The notes beneath the pieces were generated by a model. The model did not search any database. It was not told where the DNA came from and saw nothing but the letters and a program-made list of their open reading frames with translations. Positions 9,356-17,525 of a stretch of 36,319 nucleotides of DNA are shown in pieces (the first letter of the stretch is position 1; the number at the start of each line of letters is the position of its first letter). The DNA comes from Rhizobiales bacterium Ga0077525 (lineage in GTDB: Bacteria > Pseudomonadota > Alphaproteobacteria > Rhizobiales > Xanthobacteraceae). Made by a program: the position numbers and the translations under genes. The stretch covers positions 1 through 36,319 of the forward strand of contig LNDS01000023.1 in the NCBI GenBank assembly GCA_001464835.1, read 5' to 3'.

Positions 9356-10132
9356 TCAAGCATCAATGATAGCCACCGCCCGGGTCCAGCCTGCCGAACC
9401 GCCGCGCACCTTCACCGGAAAGCAACTGACGGTGAAGCCGGTTGCCGGCAGGCTTTCGAGATTGTGCAGCTTCTCAATGTGGCAATAGCCGATCTCGCGG
9501 CCGGCGCGGTGGCCTTCCCAGATGATCGAGGCATCGCGCGTTTCGGCGTATCGTTTCATCGTATGGACAAACGGCGCGTCCCAGCTCCAGCCGTCGATGC
9601 CGGTAACGCGCACGCCGCGCTCCAGAAGATACATCGTCGCCTCGCGGCCCATGCCGCAGCCTTTGGCGACATAGTCGGGTTGGCCATAGGCGGCGCCGGC
9701 GCTGGTGTTCACGACGACAATTTCAAGCGGTGAAAGCGTGTGGCCGATGCGCTTCAACTCGGCTTCGACATCGGCGGCGGTGACGACATAACCGTCGGCG
9801 AAGTGGCGGAAGTCGAGTTTGACGCCGGGTTGCAGGCACCAGTCGAGCGGCACCTCGTCGATGGTGAGCGCGCGCTTGCCGCCGTCCATGGTGGAGGCGA
9901 AATGATACGGCGCGTCCAGATGTGTCGTGCAGTGTGTCGATAGCCGCACCCATTCGAAACCCCAGCCTTCGCCGTCCGGGAGGTCTTCTTTTTTCAGACC
10001 GGGAAAGAATTTCAACACGTCGGCGGCAGTGGCCTGATGATCGAGATATTCGATGGTCGGTCCGTATCCCGGCGGATCGGCGTAGATGGTGTTTTCCAGC
10101 GGGACCGAGATGTCGATAACTTGGCGCGGCAT
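9356..10132 (-). CDS. Cyclase/kynurenine-formamidase-family metal-dependent hydrolase
   Basis: This is a 258-aa soluble enzyme of the cyclase (Pfam Cyclase/KynB-like) family, whose members hydrolyse formamides, amides or lactone-like bonds using a divalent metal. The metal-binding signature is visible at residues 67-77: His67, His71, Asp73 and His77 in [11 protein letters not shown]. It is the first gene of the minus-strand cluster and lies 88 bp upstream of the paired binding proteins and TctAB. It may act on the imported compound (inference). The divergent DUF1330 gene starts 89 bp away. The actual substrate is unknown. Confidence 0.88.
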   Translation of the reverse strand: MPRQVIDISVPLENTIYADPPGYGPTIEYLDHQATAADVLKFFPGLKKEDLPDGEGWGFEWVRLSTHCTTHLDAPYHFASTMDGGKRALTIDEVPLDWCLQPGVKLDFRHFADGYVVTAADVEAELKRIGHTLSPLEIVVVNTSAGAAYGQPDYVAKGCGMGREATMYLLERGVRVTGIDGWSWDAPFVHTMKRYAETRDASIIWEGHRAGREIGYCHIEKLHNLESLPATGFTVSCFPVKVRGGSAGWTRAVAIIDA

Positions 10133-10171
10133 GATTTTTCCTTGTCGTTCTCGTCTTGCGTAACGGGCGTC

Positions 10172-10199
10172 ACTATAGTCTCAGTGACTGTATCGACAA
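10172..10199 (-). promoter_or_regulatory. Candidate sigma-70-type promoter and overlapping inverted repeat upstream of the cyclase operon
   Basis: Read on the minus strand, TTGTCG (10194-10199) and TATAGT (10172-10177) are separated by 16 bp and lie about 40 bp before the cyclase ATG. The -10 region overlaps an inverted repeat, GTCACT (10169-10174) with AGTGAC (10183-10188), which could be an operator. This is read by eye only. Confidence 0.35.
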
Positions 10200-10221
10200 C
10201 TGTCCAAGGAGACGCTTCGCT

Positions 10222-10512
10222 ATGCCGGCCTATTGGGTTGCCCGTTCGAAAATCAACGATCCGGTCGAATACAAGAAATACACAGATCTCGTTCCCGGCA
10301 TCATCGCCAAATTCGGCGGCAAGGTGCTGGCGCGCGGCGGCAAGTTCCAGATCATGGAAGGCCCCGACAAATTCCAGCGCTTCGTCGTCATCGAGTTTCC
10401 GACCATGGCGCAGGGCGTCGCTTGTTTTACCTCACCCGAATACGACGCTGCCGCGGCGTTCCGCAGGACCGGCGCTGGCGAGGTCGAGACCATCATGGTC
10501 GAAGGCGTCTAG
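10222..10512 (+). CDS. DUF1330 family protein
   Basis: This is a 96-aa soluble protein with the DUF1330 ferredoxin-like/dimeric alpha-beta barrel features: MPAYWVARSKINDPVEYKKY at the start, GGKVLARGGKFQIMEG in the middle, and VVIEFPTMAQGVACFTSPEY, the typical motif leading to the C-terminal helix. ATG 10222 is chosen because AAGGAG (10206-10211) lies 10 nt upstream; an in-frame ATG at 10156 lies in the divergent promoter region. The family has no agreed function. It diverges from the cyclase operon and may share its regulation. Confidence 0.85.
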   Translation: MPAYWVARSKINDPVEYKKYTDLVPGIIAKFGGKVLARGGKFQIMEGPDKFQRFVVIEFPTMAQGVACFTSPEYDAAAAFRRTGAGEVETIMVEGV

Positions 10513-10707
10513 CCGCCTAGCGTGCAGTGCAGCAATCGGTCGCAGGGGCGTGCATCGTTGCGCGTCCCACGATCTGCCCACTGTCGTGGCAGTCGCGGCG
10601 CGGCGCGGTGCCGCGCGAAACCGCACACGCGCGCCTAGACCATCGGCCCGCGCACTGGCATTATCGGGCACCGAATTAAAACGAAAACCAAATCGGGGAG
10701 GAACACA

Positions 10708-12003
10708 ATGATGCAAAGCCTTAAGTCGCGTGCATTGACGCGGATCGCGGGGGCGGCTCTTGCGCTCGTGACCGGCGCCCTGTTCGCCGTCACCGGCGCG
10801 CAGGCGCAAGCGCCGGCCGGCAAGCCGATCGTGATCGGTTTCAGCCAGTCGCTCACCGGCGCGCTGTCGCCGAACGGCAAGCAGGCCCTGCTCGGCATGG
10901 AAATCTGGAAGGACCAGACCAACAAGGCCGGCGGCCTTCTCGGCCGCCAAGTCGAGCTGAAATATTACGACGACAAGAGCGATCCGTCGGAAGTGCCCGG
11001 CATCTACACCAAGCTGCTCGACGTCGACAAAGTCGACCTCGTCGTGTCGGGCTACGCCTCCAACCAGATCGCGCCGGCCATGCCGGTGGTGATCCGCAAG
11101 GGCAAGACCTTCGTCAGTCTGTTCGGCCTCGATATCAACGACAAGTTCAAGTATCCGAAGTACTTCTCGGTCATCCCGACCGGGCAGGACACCAAGGGCT
11201 CGTTCACCAAGGGCTTCTTCGATATCGCCGCGGCGCAGAACCCGAAGCCACAGACAGTCGCCCTGACCTACGCCGACGCCGAGTTTGCCCAGAACGCCTG
11301 CGAGGGTGCGCGTAACAACGCCAAGAAGCACGGCTTCAAGATCGTCTACGACAAGGCCTATCCGCCGCCGCCGAAGACCACCGATTTCGCGCCGATCGTG
11401 CGCGCGATCAAGGCGCTCGAGCCCGATCTGGTCGTCGCCTGCGCCTATCCGCTTGACTCGGTCGGCATCGTGCTGGCGGCGAACGAAATCGATCTCAAAC
11501 CGAAAATGTTCGGCGGCGCCATGGTCGGCCTGCAGGCCACGTTCTTCAAGGACAAGCTGAAGAACAAGATGAACGGCATCGTCAACTACGAGACCTGGGT
11601 GCCGGACGAAAAGCAGATGTACAAGGGCACCAAGGAGTTCTTCGCCGAATACCAGGCGCGCGCCAAGGCCGCGGGCGTCGATCCGCTCGGCTATTATCTC
11701 GGCGGCTGGGGCTATACCCAGTTGCAGGTGCTCGGCGATGCGATCAAGTCGGCCAAGAGCATCGAGGACGACAAGGTCGCTGCCGCGCTGAAGAAGGACA
11801 AGTTCGAGACCGTGATGGGGCCGATCAAGTTCGGCGGCAAGGGTGAATGGGCCGAAGGCAACATGTTCACCGTGCAGTATCGCGACATCCCGGCCGACGC
11901 GGGCCTCGATGCCTGGCGCGGCATGAGCACCCAGGTCGTGCTGGAGCCGAAGCGGCTCGAGACCGGCAAGGTGATCTATCCTTACGAGAAGGCGATCAAG
12001 TAA
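10708..12003 (+). CDS. Branched-chain amino-acid-type ABC transporter substrate-binding protein (LivK-like, cluster 1)
   Basis: This is a periplasmic type-I binding protein of 431 aa. Its signal peptide (IAGAALALVTGALFAVTGAQAQA) is followed by IVIGFSQSLTGALSPNGKQALLGMEIW, the usual first strand and ligand loop of LivK/AmiC-like proteins. GGGGAGGA lies just upstream of the start; ATGs at 10708 and 10711 are both possible. The gene converges on livF of the minus-strand LivHMGF cluster, which otherwise lacks a binding protein, so it is the likely partner (inference). Ligands of this family include amino acids, amides, urea and aromatic acids. Confidence 0.91.
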   Translation: MMQSLKSRALTRIAGAALALVTGALFAVTGAQAQAPAGKPIVIGFSQSLTGALSPNGKQALLGMEIWKDQTNKAGGLLGRQVELKYYDDKSDPSEVPGIYTKLLDVDKVDLVVSGYASNQIAPAMPVVIRKGKTFVSLFGLDINDKFKYPKYFSVIPTGQDTKGSFTKGFFDIAAAQNPKPQTVALTYADAEFAQNACEGARNNAKKHGFKIVYDKAYPPPPKTTDFAPIVRAIKALEPDLVVACAYPLDSVGIVLAANEIDLKPKMFGGAMVGLQATFFKDKLKNKMNGIVNYETWVPDEKQMYKGTKEFFAEYQARAKAAGVDPLGYYLGGWGYTQLQVLGDAIKSAKSIEDDKVAAALKKDKFETVMGPIKFGGKGEWAEGNMFTVQYRDIPADAGLDAWRGMSTQVVLEPKRLETGKVIYPYEKAIK

Positions 12004-12030
12004 TCGCTTTCCGGACTGCTGAACTGAAAG

Positions 12031-12060
12031 CGCCGTGGAGCAATCCGCGGCGTTTTTTTT
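12031..12060 (+). terminator. Intrinsic terminator of the cluster-1 binding-protein gene
   Basis: CGCCG (12031-12035) pairs with CGGCG (12048-12052), followed directly by eight T (12053-12060), 27 bp after the stop codon. Confidence 0.75.
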
Positions 12061-12087
12061 ACCTCTCCCCGCATTGCGGGGAGAGGT
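12061..12087. repeat. Perfect 13-bp-arm extragenic palindrome
   Basis: ACCTCTCCCCGCA (12061-12073) and its exact reverse complement (12075-12087) flank a single T. It belongs to the same CCTC(T/G)CCCCGC class as 22064-22095 and 36262-36288. It abuts the terminator between two convergent genes. Confidence 0.75.
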
Positions 12088-12152
12088 CGGCTTTCGAATG
12101 AAATGAGAAAGCTAGTATGGTACGGGAAGCCTACCCCCTGCGCACAGCTATG

Positions 12153-12902
12153 TCATTGCCAGTATCCTCCCCCGGCGACCTTCAGATTGCCAGCGTTGTT
12201 GTTCAGCTCGTCCGCCGAGTTGCCTTCGAACTCGATCTTGCCGTGCACGATGACATAACCGCGGTCGGCGATGCGCAGCGCCTGGGTGAAATTCTGCTCG
12301 GCCATCAGGACCGTCAGATTGAAATGCCGCTTGAGCTGGCCGATGGCATCGATGGTGCGGCTGACCAGCAAGGGTGCCAGGCCGACCGACGGCTCATCGA
12401 CCAGGAGAATGCGCGGATTGAGCATCAGCGCGCGGGCCAGCGCCAGCATCTGCTGTTCGCCGCCCGACATCGAGCCGGCGAGTTGGCTCTTGCGTTCGGC
12501 CAGGCGCGGGAAAATCTCGAAGCAGAAATCGAGATTGGTCTTGATATGGGGACGCGCCTTCGGCCGGCTGGCGCCGAGCAAAAGGTTTTCCTCGACCGTC
12601 TGGCGCGGAAACAGGCGGCGGCCTTCCGGCACTAGCGCGATGCCGAGATCGACGATCTGTTCGGTGGAGAGGCCGGCCAGATCATGCTTTTCGCCGTCGA
12701 TTTCGGCGATGATCTTGCCTTTGGTCGGCCGCACCCAGCCCATGATGCACTTCATCAAGGTGCTTTTGCCGTTGCCATTGGTGCCGAGCAGCACGACCGT
12801 CTCGCCGCTATCGACGCGCAGCGACACATCCTCGAGCACCCGCACCGCGCCGTAGGCGGCGTCGATGCCCTCGACGGTGATGCTGTTGGTGCTATTGGCC
12901 AA
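12153..12902 (-). CDS. livF: ABC transporter ATP-binding protein, LivF type (cluster 1)
   Basis: This is one of two nucleotide-binding subunits of a branched-chain-type importer, 249 aa. Walker A GTNGNGKST is at 40-48, the ABC signature MSGGEQQMLALARAL at about 137-151, Walker B ILLVDEPSVGLAP follows, and the H-switch region reads LMAEQN, where Gln replaces His as is usual in LivF. It overlaps the end of livG by 11 nt and is the last gene of the livHMGF operon. Confidence 0.94.
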   Translation of the reverse strand: MANSTNSITVEGIDAAYGAVRVLEDVSLRVDSGETVVLLGTNGNGKSTLMKCIMGWVRPTKGKIIAEIDGEKHDLAGLSTEQIVDLGIALVPEGRRLFPRQTVEENLLLGASRPKARPHIKTNLDFCFEIFPRLAERKSQLAGSMSGGEQQMLALARALMLNPRILLVDEPSVGLAPLLVSRTIDAIGQLKRHFNLTVLMAEQNFTQALRIADRGYVIVHGKIEFEGNSADELNNNAGNLKVAGGGYWQ

Positions 12903-13647
12903 GATAGGCTCCCACCACTTCCTTGTTCTGGATCACGTCTTCCGGTTTGCCGTCGGCGATCTTCTTGCCGGACACCAGCACGACCAGCCGCTGCGAGAAG
13001 CTCATCACCGCGCGCATGATGTGTTCGATCATGATAATCGTGACGCCGCGCTCGTTCATGCGGATCAGCAGCGCGACGATGTCTTCGACCTCGGAATGCG
13101 ACAGGCCGGCCATCGATTCGTCGGCGATCAGCAGTTTCGGTTCGGCCGCCATGGCGCGCGCCAGTTCCAGCTTGCGCATTTCCACTTGCGTGAGATCGGT
13201 GGTGTATTTGCCGGCCTTGCCGTCGAGTGCGACCAGTCTGAGCAGCTCCATGCAGCGGTTGTCGAGTTCTGAGTGCGACAGATGCGTGCCGGGCCGGGCA
13301 TTGACGGTGTACAGCAGCGGCACGCGAACATTCTCGGCGACCGTCATGCTGCGGAACGGCCGCGGCAACTGGAAGCTGCGCGCCAGGCCTTGCCGGGTGC
13401 GCTGATGCGCGACCATGCCGTCGACCTTGATGCCGTCGAAGATGACGCTGCCGGTTTCGTTTTGCAGCGTACCGCAGATGCAGTTGACCAGCGTGCTCTT
13501 GCCGGAGCCGTTCGGGCCGATCAGGCCGAGGCGCTGGCCTTTCGGCACCGACAGGTCGACGCCGTCCAGCGCGACGAAGCCGCCGAATCGCTTGCCGAGT
13601 TGCTCGATGTGCAGGAGCGGCTCGGTCATGTTTGTTGCGTCGGTCAT
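12892..13647 (-). CDS. livG: ABC transporter ATP-binding protein, LivG type with divergent signature motif (cluster 1)
   Basis: This is the second nucleotide-binding subunit, 251 aa from ATG 13647, which overlaps the livM stop by 4 nt (ATGA). An internal start at 13629 is possible. Walker A GPNGSGKST is at 44-52 and the LivG-typical LARSFQLPRPFRSMTVAENV at about 88-107. The ABC signature position (about 152-156) reads LTQVE, not LSGGQ or the YGQ(Q/R) form of ordinary LivG. Walker B is LLIADES (172-178), with Ser replacing the usual Pro after the catalytic Glu177. The switch His209 is present in MIEHIM. The ATPase is probably functional, as the key residues remain, but this is an unusual LivG subgroup. 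Confidence 0.9.
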   Translation of the reverse strand: MTDATNMTEPLLHIEQLGKRFGGFVALDGVDLSVPKGQRLGLIGPNGSGKSTLVNCICGTLQNETGSVIFDGIKVDGMVAHQRTRQGLARSFQLPRPFRSMTVAENVRVPLLYTVNARPGTHLSHSELDNRCMELLRLVALDGKAGKYTTDLTQVEMRKLELARAMAAEPKLLIADESMAGLSHSEVEDIVALLIRMNERGVTIIMIEHIMRAVMSFSQRLVVLVSGKKIADGKPEDVIQNKEVVGAYLGQ

Positions 13648-14648
13648 GATTTCGACCTCTTGCGCAACTGGTCCTGCACCAGGCCGACAATGCCGCGCGG
13701 CGCGATGATGACGAAGAAGATCAGCAGCAGGCCGACGATCAGCAGATTGACCGCCGACGAGATCGTCACGGTCGCCACCTGTTGCAGCGTGCCGAGCAGC
13801 AGGGCGCCGACCAGCGGGCCGATCCACGAGGTGGTGCCGCCGATCATCGGCATGGCGATCGAGTTCACCGCGTAAGACAGGTTGAAGGCCGAGGCCGGCT
13901 CGACATAGCCGATGTAAAACGGAAACGGCGCGCCGGCCATGCCCATCAGCGCGCCGGAGACGACGGTGGCGATCAGCTTCAGCCGCAAAGTGGGCACGCC
14001 GGAGGCTTCCGCCGCCAGTTCGTCGTCGCGGATGGTGGCAAAGCCGACGCCGAGCTTGGAGCGCTCGATCAGGCGCGCGGTGGTCAGAGCGAGGATCACC
14101 AGCACCAGCATCAGCGCGAACAGGAACTGGATAAAGTTGCCGAACACCGGCACTTCGTTCGGTGGGATGACATAGGCGCCGCGCGAGCCGCCGACGAAGG
14201 ACCAGTTGACGATGAAGGTTTCCAGCACCACGGTCAGCGCCAGTGTGGCGATGGCGAAGAACACGCCGCGCAGCCGCAGCGTCAGATAGCCCATGCCAAG
14301 GCCGATGAACCCGGCGACCGCGCCGGCGACGATAATCATGACCGGCAGCGGCAGCGGGAAGATCAACTGCATCGGCGCCAGCATGAATTCGGGCACGAGA
14401 GTTTCGATCTGCTGGCCGACGGCGTAGAGAAACACCGTCGTGTACACGCCGATGGCGAAGAAGCCGGCCGAGCCGAAATTTACGTAGCCGCAATAGCCGC
14501 CGAGAATATTCCAGGCGGTGGCCAGCACGATGTATTGCAGCACGGTGTAGCCGGCGAAAAACAGGTAATCGTTGCCGACGAAATTGAACGTGAAATACAG
14601 CGCCGCCGCGACGGCCGTCAGGATGAGGGTGAAGGCGGGTGTGCGCAT
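13644..14648 (-). CDS. livM: Branched-chain-type ABC transporter permease LivM (cluster 1)
   Basis: This is a membrane permease subunit of 334 aa. It has the LivM layout: an N-terminal hydrophobic pair, ILGGYCGYVNFGSAGFFAIGVY (the conserved loop around G-x-x-N-F-G), several further helices, and GLGMGYLTLRLRGVFFAIATLAL, the family motif for coupling to the ATPases. Its stop overlaps the livG start, and its ATG directly abuts the livH stop (14649). It forms the heterodimeric channel with LivH. Confidence 0.93.
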   Translation of the reverse strand: MRTPAFTLILTAVAAALYFTFNFVGNDYLFFAGYTVLQYIVLATAWNILGGYCGYVNFGSAGFFAIGVYTTVFLYAVGQQIETLVPEFMLAPMQLIFPLPLPVMIIVAGAVAGFIGLGMGYLTLRLRGVFFAIATLALTVVLETFIVNWSFVGGSRGAYVIPPNEVPVFGNFIQFLFALMLVLVILALTTARLIERSKLGVGFATIRDDELAAEASGVPTLRLKLIATVVSGALMGMAGAPFPFYIGYVEPASAFNLSYAVNSIAMPMIGGTTSWIGPLVGALLLGTLQQVATVTISSAVNLLIVGLLLIFFVIIAPRGIVGLVQDQLRKRSKS

Positions 14649-15518
14649 CTAGCGTCCAAACAATCCGGAGGGCCGCACGGCCAGAGTGAGCAGCAGCAGT
14701 CCGAACGAAACCGCCGGCGCCCAGGACGGGCCGTAGAACGTCGAGGTGATGCTTTCGATGACGCCGATCATGAACGCGGCGATCAGCGTGCCGGGCAGGC
14801 TGCCGAGGCCGCCGAGCACGCAAATGGCGAAGACGCGGCCGATATATTCGCGGCCCGACGACGGGATCACCGGCTGGATGATGATGAGGAAGGCGCCGGC
14901 CATCGAGGCGGTGGCGATCGAGATCGAGAAGGCGATGCGCTTGATGCGGATCGGGTCGACCGCCATCAGTTGCAGCGCCTGCGGATCCTGCGACACAGCC
15001 ATCACCGCGCGGCCGATGAAGGTGCGCGACATGAACAGGATCAGACCGCCGAACATGGCGACCGACACCAGGCACGGCACCAGCATGCGCACCGGAAATT
15101 CCATCGCGCCGATGCTGAGGCTGCCGCCGATATAGGGCACATCGACGGTGCGGTAGTCGACGCCGAAAACCAGGTTGAGCGCTACCTCGGTGACGAACAG
15201 CAGGCCGAAGAAGAAGGCGAGGCCGCGCAGCGAGTCCTGGCCGTGCTTTTCGAACGACTGGTAGTAGATCTGATAGATGATCGAACCGAGCGCATAGAAG
15301 GCCGGCAGCGCGACGATGGCGATGAGGATCGGGTCGGCGCCGAAATGCACGTTGACGATATAGGCGATGTAGGAGCCGAGGATGATGAAGCCCGGATGCG
15401 CGATATTGACGATATCGAGCATGCCGAACGAAATCGAAATGCCGGCGGTGACCGCGGCATAGAAGCCGCCGAGCATGAGCCCGGCGATGATGGCATTGAT
15501 CAGCAGGTCGAATTCCAT
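14649..15518 (-). CDS. livH: Branched-chain-type ABC transporter permease LivH (cluster 1)
   Basis: This is a membrane permease subunit of 289 aa. It starts MEFDLLINAIIAGLMLGGFY, and the LivH signature SFGMLDIVNIAHPGFIILGSY lies at about residues 30-50. The conserved FAICVLGGLGSLPGTLIAAF near the C terminus matches the ATPase-contacting loop of the family. It is the first gene of livHMGF. The 257-bp region upstream (15519-15775) contains the cupin terminator and presumably the operon promoter, but I cannot place promoter boxes with confidence. Confidence 0.93.
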   Translation of the reverse strand: MEFDLLINAIIAGLMLGGFYAAVTAGISISFGMLDIVNIAHPGFIILGSYIAYIVNVHFGADPILIAIVALPAFYALGSIIYQIYYQSFEKHGQDSLRGLAFFFGLLFVTEVALNLVFGVDYRTVDVPYIGGSLSIGAMEFPVRMLVPCLVSVAMFGGLILFMSRTFIGRAVMAVSQDPQALQLMAVDPIRIKRIAFSISIATASMAGAFLIIIQPVIPSSGREYIGRVFAICVLGGLGSLPGTLIAAFMIGVIESITSTFYGPSWAPAVSFGLLLLTLAVRPSGLFGR

Positions 15519-15710
15519 TGAGGCCTCAGGCGAACCAACGGTGGGTCAGGGGCGCCGCGCAGGCTTTTGAACGCAGAATCGCGCGCGGCCTCACACGTAA
15601 CAGGCCTGTCCGATTGGCCGGCATTCCCCCTCCGATGCGTCTTTTTATCGCGTTATCTCGCCGCACTTTGCAGGAAGCCTGGCGGCTTGGCTAGCCCGTT
15701 GATGCAGCGG

Positions 15711-15753
15711 CAAAATGAAACGCCCGCCTCCGGGTTGCTCCGGATGGCGGGCG
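15711..15753 (-). terminator. Intrinsic terminator downstream of the cupin gene
   Basis: Arms at 15721-15733 and 15740-15753 form a long GC-rich stem (CGCCCGCC paired with GGCGGGCG, extended by TCCGG/CCGGA). On the minus strand it is followed by TTTCATTTT. It separates the cupin gene from livH. Confidence 0.75.
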
Positions 15754-15775
15754 CTTTAGCCGAAATTCCGACGGG

Positions 15776-16225
15776 TCAGGCCGCCGCTTGTGGGCGGACG
15801 CCCTCCGGCAGGGCCATCGGCTTATTGGCCGAGTCCTTGAATTCGACGGTCATGAAGACCATTTCGCGGTCGCCGAGATTTTGCAGGTCGTGGACCTTGA
15901 ATTCGTCCTTGCCGTAGGTCTCGTGGCGCGTCTCGCCCGGCACGTAGGTGTATTCGACAGTGGTGCCGTCGTGCACATGCTGACGGCCGCGGCCGCCGGT
16001 CACCGAGGTCCAGAAATAATCCAGCACGTGGCGGTGGAAGCCGATGCGCTCGCCGGGGGCGAGGCGGATGATCCAGACGCGGGTGCGTTCGTTTTCCGAC
16101 AGCAAGGTCGAGCCGACGCACGGATTCGGATTTTTGGCTTCGCGCTCGAATTCGGCGGCGATATCGCTCGCCCATTGCGAGGTGTCTTTTTTCTCGGCGG
16201 ATTTATCGAGCATAGTGAGCGCCAT
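15776..16225 (-). CDS. Cupin-fold protein
   Basis: This is a 149-aa soluble protein with a single cupin-like beta-barrel. The first cupin motif is recognisable as GERIGFHRHVLDYFW (His64 and His66 as likely metal ligands), but the usual Glu is replaced by Asp69/Tyr70. The second motif is poorly conserved (PGETRHETYG). A strong GGAGGAA lies 6 nt before the ATG. It diverges from the flavoprotein hydroxylase gene by 66 bp and ends at its own terminator, so it is probably a single-gene unit. Function unknown; small cupins of this kind can be dioxygenases, isomerases or sensors. Confidence 0.8.
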   Translation of the reverse strand: MALTMLDKSAEKKDTSQWASDIAAEFEREAKNPNPCVGSTLLSENERTRVWIIRLAPGERIGFHRHVLDYFWTSVTGGRGRQHVHDGTTVEYTYVPGETRHETYGKDEFKVHDLQNLGDREMVFMTVEFKDSANKPMALPEGVRPQAAA

Positions 16226-16291
16226 GGGAATTCCTCCAATGCCAGTTTGATGTCATGTATATACCAAAGACCAGCGGACGGGAAGATTGGG

Positions 16292-17515
16292 GTGGATCAA
16301 TTGACAGAACCTCTTAACAGGCGCGCCGTCGTCATCGGCGGCTCAATGAGCGGCCTCTTGAGCGCATTGCTGCTGCGGCGGGCCGGGTGGGACGTCGATA
16401 TCTATGAGCGCGTCGAGGGCGAATTGTCCGGGCGCGGCGCCGGCATCGTCGCCCAGCAGCAGCTGATCGCGCGGCTGCGCGGGCTCGGGCTGGAGACGGC
16501 GGAACTCGGTGTTCACATCGTCAAACGTCAGATCATCGACGCGCAAGGTCGCGTCACGCGCGAAATCGAATGCCCGCAGGTGGCGACCGCCTGGGAGCGC
16601 GTTTACCGGCTGCTTCGCGATGCCTTTCCGCCGGAGCGCTATCATCGCGGTCGGGGACTTTCGCACTTCACGCAGGATGCGCATGCGGTGCGGGCGCATT
16701 TTTCCGATGGCGAAACTGTGGAAGCGGACCTTCTGGTCGGCGCCGATGGCATTCGCTCGACGGTACGCCAGCAGTGCCTGCCCGATGTCGTGCCGCTGTA
16801 CGCCGGCTATTGCGGTTGGCGCGCCCTGATCGCGGAGAGTGCGTTTCCGCCGGATATTCACAAGGCGGTGTATCCGGTCATGTCTTTCGGCCTGCCGCCG
16901 GGCGAGCAGTTTCTCTGTTACCCGGTGGCCGGGCCCGACAACGATCTGCGCCCCGGCAAGCGCCGCACAAACGTCATCTGGTACCGGCCCGCCGACGAGC
17001 ACACCAAGCTGCAATGGCTATTGACCGACGATAGCGGCAAGACCCATGCGATTTCCATTCCACCACATTTGATCCGGCGCGAAGCTATCGCCGAGATGCA
17101 CGACGCGGCCGAGCGGCTGCTGGCGCCGCAATTCCGCGCCGTGGTACGCCTGATCGAGGAGCCGCTCTTGCAGCCGATCTACGATCTGGTGTCGCCGCGC
17201 ATGGCCTTCGGCCGCGTCGCGATCGTCGGCGATGCGGCCTTTGTCGCGCGCCCGCACGTCGGCGCCGGCGTGTCGAAAGCGGCCGACGACGCCGCCGCGC
17301 TGGTCAATGCGTTGGAGGCGCGCGACGATGTCGAAAGCGCGCTCAAGGCATACGAAGCGGCGCGGCTTGGCGAAAACGCGCGCATCATCGAATGGGCGCG
17401 CCATCTCGGCGCCTATTTGCAGGCGAGCCAGACGCAAGAGGAAGCGGCGCGCGCCGGCGAACACTCCACCGACGCCGCGGTGATCGTGGAAACCGCGACG
17501 CTGGATTTTTTGTAA
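16292..17515 (+). CDS. FAD-dependent aromatic hydroxylase, 2,6-dihydroxypyridine 3-monooxygenase-like
   Basis: This is a class A flavoprotein monooxygenase, 407 aa from GTG 16292; GGAAG lies 6 nt upstream, and a TTG at 16301 is an alternative. An in-frame extension back to 15788 is antisense to the cupin gene and is rejected. The FAD-binding GGSMSG is at 16-21, followed by YERVEGELSGRGAGIVAQQQL. This stretch resembles 2,6-dihydroxypyridine hydroxylases more than salicylate hydroxylases. The NAD(P)H/FAD motif GADGIRSTVR and the GDAAFVARPHVGAGVSKAADDA motif are both intact. It would hydroxylate an electron-rich (N-)aromatic ring using NAD(P)H and O2. The exact substrate is inference. Confidence 0.85.
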   Translation: MDQLTEPLNRRAVVIGGSMSGLLSALLLRRAGWDVDIYERVEGELSGRGAGIVAQQQLIARLRGLGLETAELGVHIVKRQIIDAQGRVTREIECPQVATAWERVYRLLRDAFPPERYHRGRGLSHFTQDAHAVRAHFSDGETVEADLLVGADGIRSTVRQQCLPDVVPLYAGYCGWRALIAESAFPPDIHKAVYPVMSFGLPPGEQFLCYPVAGPDNDLRPGKRRTNVIWYRPADEHTKLQWLLTDDSGKTHAISIPPHLIRREAIAEMHDAAERLLAPQFRAVVRLIEEPLLQPIYDLVSPRMAFGRVAIVGDAAFVARPHVGAGVSKAADDAAALVNALEARDDVESALKAYEAARLGENARIIEWARHLGAYLQASQTQEEAARAGEHSTDAAVIVETATLDFL

Positions 17516-17525
17516 CGCTGGGTCC

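Noticed and set aside
13648..15075. Apparent fusion of a long N-terminal region to cluster-1 LivG
   Set aside because: This part is an alternative frame of livM and livH. The true livG start at 13647 overlaps the livM stop by 4 nt.
13782..15521. Plus-strand open frame of 579 codons
   Set aside because: It is antisense to livM and livH and extremely rich in Asp, Glu, His and Gln, with no recognisable fold.
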